Shown in pieces: positions 60,108-64,000 of a stretch of DNA of 64,000 nt. Position 1 is the stretch's first letter, and the number at the start of each line of letters is the position of its first letter. The position numbers and the translations under genes were made by a program. The notes under the pieces were generated by a model. The model was not told the origin of the DNA. It searched no databases and saw nothing but the letters and a program-made list of their open reading frames with translations. The DNA is from Catenulispora sp. GP43 (lineage in GTDB: Bacteria > Actinomycetota > Actinomycetes > Streptomycetales > Catenulisporaceae), in contig NZ_JBGCCT010000025.1 in the NCBI RefSeq assembly GCF_041260665.1, positions 108,465 through 172,464 on the forward strand. Direction: 5' to 3'.

Positions 60108-60736
60108 CCGCTCCGCGCGGTGCCGAAGACCGGTCCGCACCGGCCTCAGCGGCTCACACCGGCCCGCACCGGCCCACACCGGCCCATATCGGCCACACCA
60201 GTCCGCATCGGCCCCGGCTTGTCAGTGGTTTGACACCGGGGCCGGGTGCGGAATCATTGTCCTGGCACCGTGTCCGTGTTATGCATCTCACGCGGTGCCC
60301 CGTCGGGCACGCATGCCCGCCCCGCCGTCGAACCTCAGGTCGCGGGCATGACGGTGACCTCGGCGCGGCCAGCTGTACGGCACCGGTATCGGTGATCGTC
60401 AAGTCGGCGCGATAGCCCTCGCCCCGATGACTGGCTACCTTGAACTGCACGAGTGCGGAGGCTGAGACGGGAGCGGAGGATGACGCGGCAGAGGTGGGGG
60501 TCGTCGGGGCCGTCAAGGCCGGCGCGCCTCGCCGTCGATCCCCGGAACAGGTGTCAACACTCTGGCATTGCCGCGATCTTCGCGCAGTGCTGCCACGATC
60601 GGGGACATCAGCTATCGCCGAGGCCGGATCGGGGCACAACCTCCGTGGCCGGGCAGCTGGTGAGGCGGCCCCTCGACCGGGCGGAAGCGCCGCGCCGGAT
60701 GGGGCAAACCACGGCGCGCGGTGAGGATGTGTCGGC
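60108..60736. other. 629-base region without a clear gene: tandem repeat and a possible decayed secreted protein
   Basis: From 60143 to 60200 degenerate 10-base units (consensus GGCCCACACC) repeat about six times, starting 35 bases after the upstream stop. On the minus strand, 60516-60372 reads as a Thr/Pro/Ser linker followed by VQFKVASHRGEGYRADLTIT, which resembles the opening of a family 2 cellulose-binding module, but no start, signal or module end is present in frame. I found no promoter that I trust for the phosphatase gene. Confidence 0.45.
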
Positions 60737-63619
60737 ATGATTGTGTCTGGGCCCCCGCCGGGGTCCGCACGGACCACCCACAGGACGGCGGGAATGGCGT
60801 CGGCGTTCGACCTCTCCGGTTTCTCGGTCACCGACATGGTCGTCGCCTCCGGCGAACTGCGAGCCGCCACCGCCGGGGCCACCTCCATGGAGGAGGGCTC
60901 GGCGGCCATCGTCGAGTGGCTGCGGCACGCCTTCACCGACCCGGCCACCGGCCGCCCGGCCTTCGCGCTGGCCCGGATGTTCCACACCGTCACCTGGGAC
61001 CGCCTCACCCCGGACCTGCGCTCCTACGTCGGCACCCGGGACCCGGCGGCCGCGGCCAACGACGACGGCCTGCCGTACCTGACGCTGCTGGCCACCTCCG
61101 GCGACCACCCGCACTGGTCGGACCGCCGCAACAGCCGCGACCACCAGGCGATCCCGCTGTCGGCCTCGGACGTGGTGCGGCGCGCGCCGCTGGCGCTGGC
61201 GCTGCTGGACCGGCTGCTGGGCCTGCAGCCGGCCCCCGACCCGGTGCCCGCGCGGCCGCACGGCGCCGAGGTGCCGGGGCTGTCGGCGCGGCTGCGGGAC
61301 CGGTTCGACGTCTTCCATGTGCCCGAGGCGCTGGGCAGCCCGTACGTGCCGACGCCGGAGTTCGTGCGCGACTACCAGATCCGCTCGGCGATCGCGCTGG
61401 GCGCGGTGCTGGACTCCGGCGGGCCGGACCACCCGGATCTGCCCGGGGTGCGCAACACCTCGCTGTACACGGCGCTGCTGTATTCGCGGGTCCGCATCCC
61501 GGCCGAGACCGCGACGCACTTCCGGACGCTGGCCGCGGCGATCCGGCTGGCGCTGACCCCGCTGCTGACCGTCCCGCTGTTCGCGCCCTCCGCCCCGGCG
61601 GTCGGGCACCAGGTGTTCGGGGCCCGCAACGGGAACGGTTCGGGCAGCGGCACCGGCAACGGGGTGAGCGCCGCGCCTTCGGGGAACGGCGTCCCGGCGC
61701 CCTCGCCGGGGCCGTCAGGGAACGGACACCGGCCGGCGGCACCGCTGGTGCCGCAGCAGGCCTCCGCGCCGCCTCCGTCGTCCTCCTCGATGCCGGCCTC
61801 CCCCGGCGACGGCAACGCCGCGGCGCTGGCCGCCGAGGCCGAGCTGCGGGCCTCGCAGCGGCGGCTGACGCAGGAGACCCGGATCGTCGAGACGCTCTAC
61901 ATGATCGGGCAGTCGCTGCACCGGGAGCTGGACACCCGCAAGATCGCCAAGCTCGCCACGGACGCCGCGACCACCGCGATCGACGCCGAGTTCGGGTCCT
62001 GCTTCTACACCCTGACCTCGACCAACGGCCAGGCCCAGACCCGGTTCGCGCTGGCCGGGACGGTCCCGGGCGAGCGGTTCGAGAACCTGCCGATGCCGCG
62101 GCCGACCTCGCTGGTGGGCGCGGCGTTCCCGGGCACCGCGCCGATCCGCTCCGGCGACATCGCCGCCGACCCGCGCTACGGCCAGCGCGCGCCGTTCCAC
62201 GGCCTGCCGCCGGGGCACCCGCCGGTGCGCTCGTTCCTGGCGCTGCCGATCACCACCATCGGCGGCACGGTGCTGGGGTCGATGTACTTCGGGCACTCCG
62301 AGCCGAACCGGTTCACCGAGCGCGACGAGCAGATCGTCAAGGGCATCGCCGGCCAGGCGGCCTCGGCGATGGACAACGCACGGCTGTACCGCCAGGAGCG
62401 CGAGACCGCGGTGGAGCTGCAGAACTCGCTGCTGCCGGCCTACCCGCCGCAGCTGGCGGAGCTGGAGATCGCCTTCACCTACCTGCCCGGCGCGCAGGGC
62501 ACGCAGGTCGGCGGCGACTGGTTCGACGTGATCCCGCTGGCCGGCGGGCGGGTGGCGCTGGTCATCGGGGACGTGATGGGGCGCGGCATCAAGGCCGCGG
62601 CGATCATGGGGCAGCTGCGCACGGCGGTGCGCGCGTACGCGGTGATGGACCTGCCGCCGGGGCAGATCATGCACCTGCTGAACCGGCTGGTCTGCACCAT
62701 GCCGGCCTCGGCCGCCAGCAGCTCGGCGGCCCTGAACGCGCTGAGCGCCTCCGGGACGCACCCGGCCGGCATCGGCGCCCTGGGACCGGCCGACGACGGC
62801 GTCGCCGAGCAGATCGCGACCTGCGTGTACGCCGTCTACGACCCGGCCGAGGAGGCGCTGACCTGGGCCAGCGCCGGCCACATGCCGCCGGCGCTGATCA
62901 CCCCGGAGGGCACCGCGCACCTGCTGGAGGACGACCTCGGGATGCCGCTGGGCATCGAGGAGGCGGTGTTCGACGAGAAGGTGCAGAACCTGGGCGGCGG
63001 CAGCAGGCTGCTGCTGTACACCGACGGCCTGGTGGAGTGCCACAACGCCCCGCTGACCGAGCGGCTGAACCGGCTGGCCACCGAGCTGGTCCGCTCCGAC
63101 GACGGCCCGCTGGGCTCCTCGGCCCCGCTGGGCTCGGAGACCGTCCAGCGCACCTGCGACCGCCTGCTGCACGCGATGCTGTCCGGCGACGAGCACGACG
63201 ACGTGGCGCTGCTGATGGTCCGCACCCGCCCGACCCGCATCCGCAAGGCGGCGCTGGACCTGGACCCGGACCCGATGGCGGCGCGCGCGGCCCGCCGCTT
63301 CGTCACGGCCACGCTGACCGACTGGGACCTGGAGCACCTGACCGACGACGTGCTGTCGGTGGTGACCGAACTGGTCACCAACGCCACCCAGCACGCCGCG
63401 ACCACCAGCCAGCTGGCGCTGCGCTCGCACCCGGGGCGCCTGATGGTGGAGGTCGCCGACGCCGACGGCCGCATCCCGCGCCCGGCGGTGACGCAGCACA
63501 TGGACGAGCGGCACCGCGGGCTGTTGATAGTCGCGCAGCTGTCGCGGCGCTGGGGGGTGCGGCCCACGGAGCACGGGAAGATCGTGTGGGCGGAGATGGG
63601 CGAGTCGGCGGAGGCGTGA
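60737..63619 (+). CDS. SpoIIE-type PP2C phosphatase with GAF and anti-sigma-type kinase domains
   Basis: 960 residues from ATG 60737; ATG 60794 (MASAFDLSGFS) is a possible start. A unique N-terminal region of about 300 residues and a Gly/Asn/Pro/Ser linker lead to a GAF domain (about 395-550, RIVETLYMIGQSLHRELDTR to AMDNARLYRQERE). The SpoIIE phosphatase follows, with GGDWFDVIP near residue 591, GDVMGRGIKAA, YTDGLVE and DDVALLMVR. A C-terminal HATPase has ELVTNATQHA near residue 877. Such proteins dephosphorylate anti-anti-sigma factors and may phosphorylate them too, linking a small-molecule or redox signal to an alternative sigma factor. Confidence 0.92.
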   Translation: MIVSGPPPGSARTTHRTAGMASAFDLSGFSVTDMVVASGELRAATAGATSMEEGSAAIVEWLRHAFTDPATGRPAFALARMFHTVTWDRLTPDLRSYVGTRDPAAAANDDGLPYLTLLATSGDHPHWSDRRNSRDHQAIPLSASDVVRRAPLALALLDRLLGLQPAPDPVPARPHGAEVPGLSARLRDRFDVFHVPEALGSPYVPTPEFVRDYQIRSAIALGAVLDSGGPDHPDLPGVRNTSLYTALLYSRVRIPAETATHFRTLAAAIRLALTPLLTVPLFAPSAPAVGHQVFGARNGNGSGSGTGNGVSAAPSGNGVPAPSPGPSGNGHRPAAPLVPQQASAPPPSSSSMPASPGDGNAAALAAEAELRASQRRLTQETRIVETLYMIGQSLHRELDTRKIAKLATDAATTAIDAEFGSCFYTLTSTNGQAQTRFALAGTVPGERFENLPMPRPTSLVGAAFPGTAPIRSGDIAADPRYGQRAPFHGLPPGHPPVRSFLALPITTIGGTVLGSMYFGHSEPNRFTERDEQIVKGIAGQAASAMDNARLYRQERETAVELQNSLLPAYPPQLAELEIAFTYLPGAQGTQVGGDWFDVIPLAGGRVALVIGDVMGRGIKAAAIMGQLRTAVRAYAVMDLPPGQIMHLLNRLVCTMPASAASSSAALNALSASGTHPAGIGALGPADDGVAEQIATCVYAVYDPAEEALTWASAGHMPPALITPEGTAHLLEDDLGMPLGIEEAVFDEKVQNLGGGSRLLLYTDGLVECHNAPLTERLNRLATELVRSDDGPLGSSAPLGSETVQRTCDRLLHAMLSGDEHDDVALLMVRTRPTRIRKAALDLDPDPMAARAARRFVTATLTDWDLEHLTDDVLSVVTELVTNATQHAATTSQLALRSHPGRLMVEVADADGRIPRPAVTQHMDERHRGLLIVAQLSRRWGVRPTEHGKIVWAEMGESAEA

Positions 63620-64000
63620 GGGCGGCGGGTCGTGCGAGAGGCGGCGCGGCTGCCGAGTAGCTGCCGACGGCGCAGCCGCTGAGCGGGTACCCGGCGGGGC
63701 GGCGGTCAGGCGGAGCGGCGGTCAGGCGGGCGCGCTGCGGCTGGTTGGCGGGTTTACAGGCATTTTTACGGCTTCGCGCATGGTTTGCCTGATCCGCTGG
63801 TGGCGCGGTTCGAGTGCGCCTCGGGTCGTGTAGGGGCGGCGGTGGTGTGGGTAGGTGGTCGGGTCTACTGCCACAGGCCACAGTCAAGAGCAAGGTCAAG
63901 AGCTGAAAGGCGCCTCCGGCGGCAATGCCACGTAGCTTAGTTTGATCTTGTTGCTGTGGCTGGGTGGTGCCGGATGGTGGGTGGGGTGTGGTGGCGGGTG
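63620..64000. other. Non-coding right edge with short repeats
   Basis: 381 bases. GGCGGTCAGGCGG occurs at 63701-63713 and again at 63717-63729, sharing the octamer seen at 25891-25922. Beyond 63880 the sequence becomes mixed, with an AAGGTCAAGAGCTGAAAGG segment, a GC-rich imperfect hairpin and a G/T-rich end. No believable coding start was found on either strand; a gene may begin beyond the edge. Confidence 0.4.

Noticed and set aside
60143..60200. Short repeats considered as a CRISPR array
   Set aside because: Ten-base contiguous units without unique spacers and no cas genes anywhere in the window.
60154..61008. 284-codon minus-strand frame under the phosphatase start
   Set aside because: Only a short middle part looks protein-like (noted as a possible CBM2 relic); the rest is antisense to the phosphatase gene.
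63880..64000. Right-edge segment considered as a transposon end or promoter of a minus-strand gene
   Set aside because: No inverted-repeat partner, target duplication or coding start is visible inside the window; left as unresolved.

Overview
This is about 64 kb of very GC-rich DNA with dense coding, frequent ATGA start/stop overlaps and many GTG starts. The gene content (chaplin-like surface protein, SARP regulator, F420-dependent oxidoreductase, SpoIIE-type phosphatase, sugar ABC systems, many secreted hydrolases) points to a filamentous, spore-forming actinomycete. The acid-type S53 protease would fit an acid-tolerant lineage such as Catenulispora or a relative; that placement is inference. 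No rRNA, tRNA, CRISPR array, IS element or prophage was seen.

Layout. 1-3.6 kb: start of a secreted GH9-like protein cut by the window edge, a small lipoprotein, an epoxide hydrolase, a DsbA-like lipoprotein and an orphan Clp-N protein. 3.7-9.5 kb (minus strand): a beta-oxidation operon (tandem-TetR regulator, acyl-CoA dehydrogenase, thiolase, fused hydratase/3-hydroxyacyl-CoA dehydrogenase). 9.6-18.0 kb (minus): an APC permease behind a self-contained hexitol PTS operon carrying DeoR regulator, PfkB kinase, mannitol-type IIC, IIB and IIA, a zinc dehydrogenase, HPr and enzyme I. 18.3-25.8 kb (plus): a secreted GH78 alpha-L-rhamnosidase and an RbsA-type sugar ABC importer, both preceded by the same near-palindrome, so probably one rhamnoside regulon.

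25.9-40.7 kb: VOC/MarR divergon, an esterase remnant behind a SARP regulator, an S53 protease with cell-wall-binding repeats, a P450, a 2-hydroxyacid dehydrogenase, a MarR followed by a single-chain asymmetric ABC exporter, and uracil-DNA glycosylase. 41.3-46.6 kb: a cytoplasmic subtilase, an ECF-type sigma factor, a small unknown protein and a TPR-CHAT protease, a candidate regulated-proteolysis or conflict island. 46.7-48.3 kb: a VOC protein and an enoyl-CoA hydratase with a KstR-like operator.

48.35-52.0 kb (minus): what I consider the most interesting locus. A 58-codon gene for a six-cysteine peptide sits behind a good promoter and is followed by a MauE-like membrane protein, a redoxin, an ABC exporter and an S26 signal-peptidase-like protein. 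I read it as a dedicated system that oxidises, exports and trims a disulfide-rich peptide.

52.2-64 kb: DinB-fold protein, Tat-exported M28 peptidase, AraC regulator with a serine hydrolase, an alpha/alpha-toroid protein, an F420 oxidoreductase, a three-module chaplin-like protein, a proline-rich secreted protein and a large GAF-SpoIIE-HATPase phosphatase. Short tandem repeats at or next to stop codons recur through the window.
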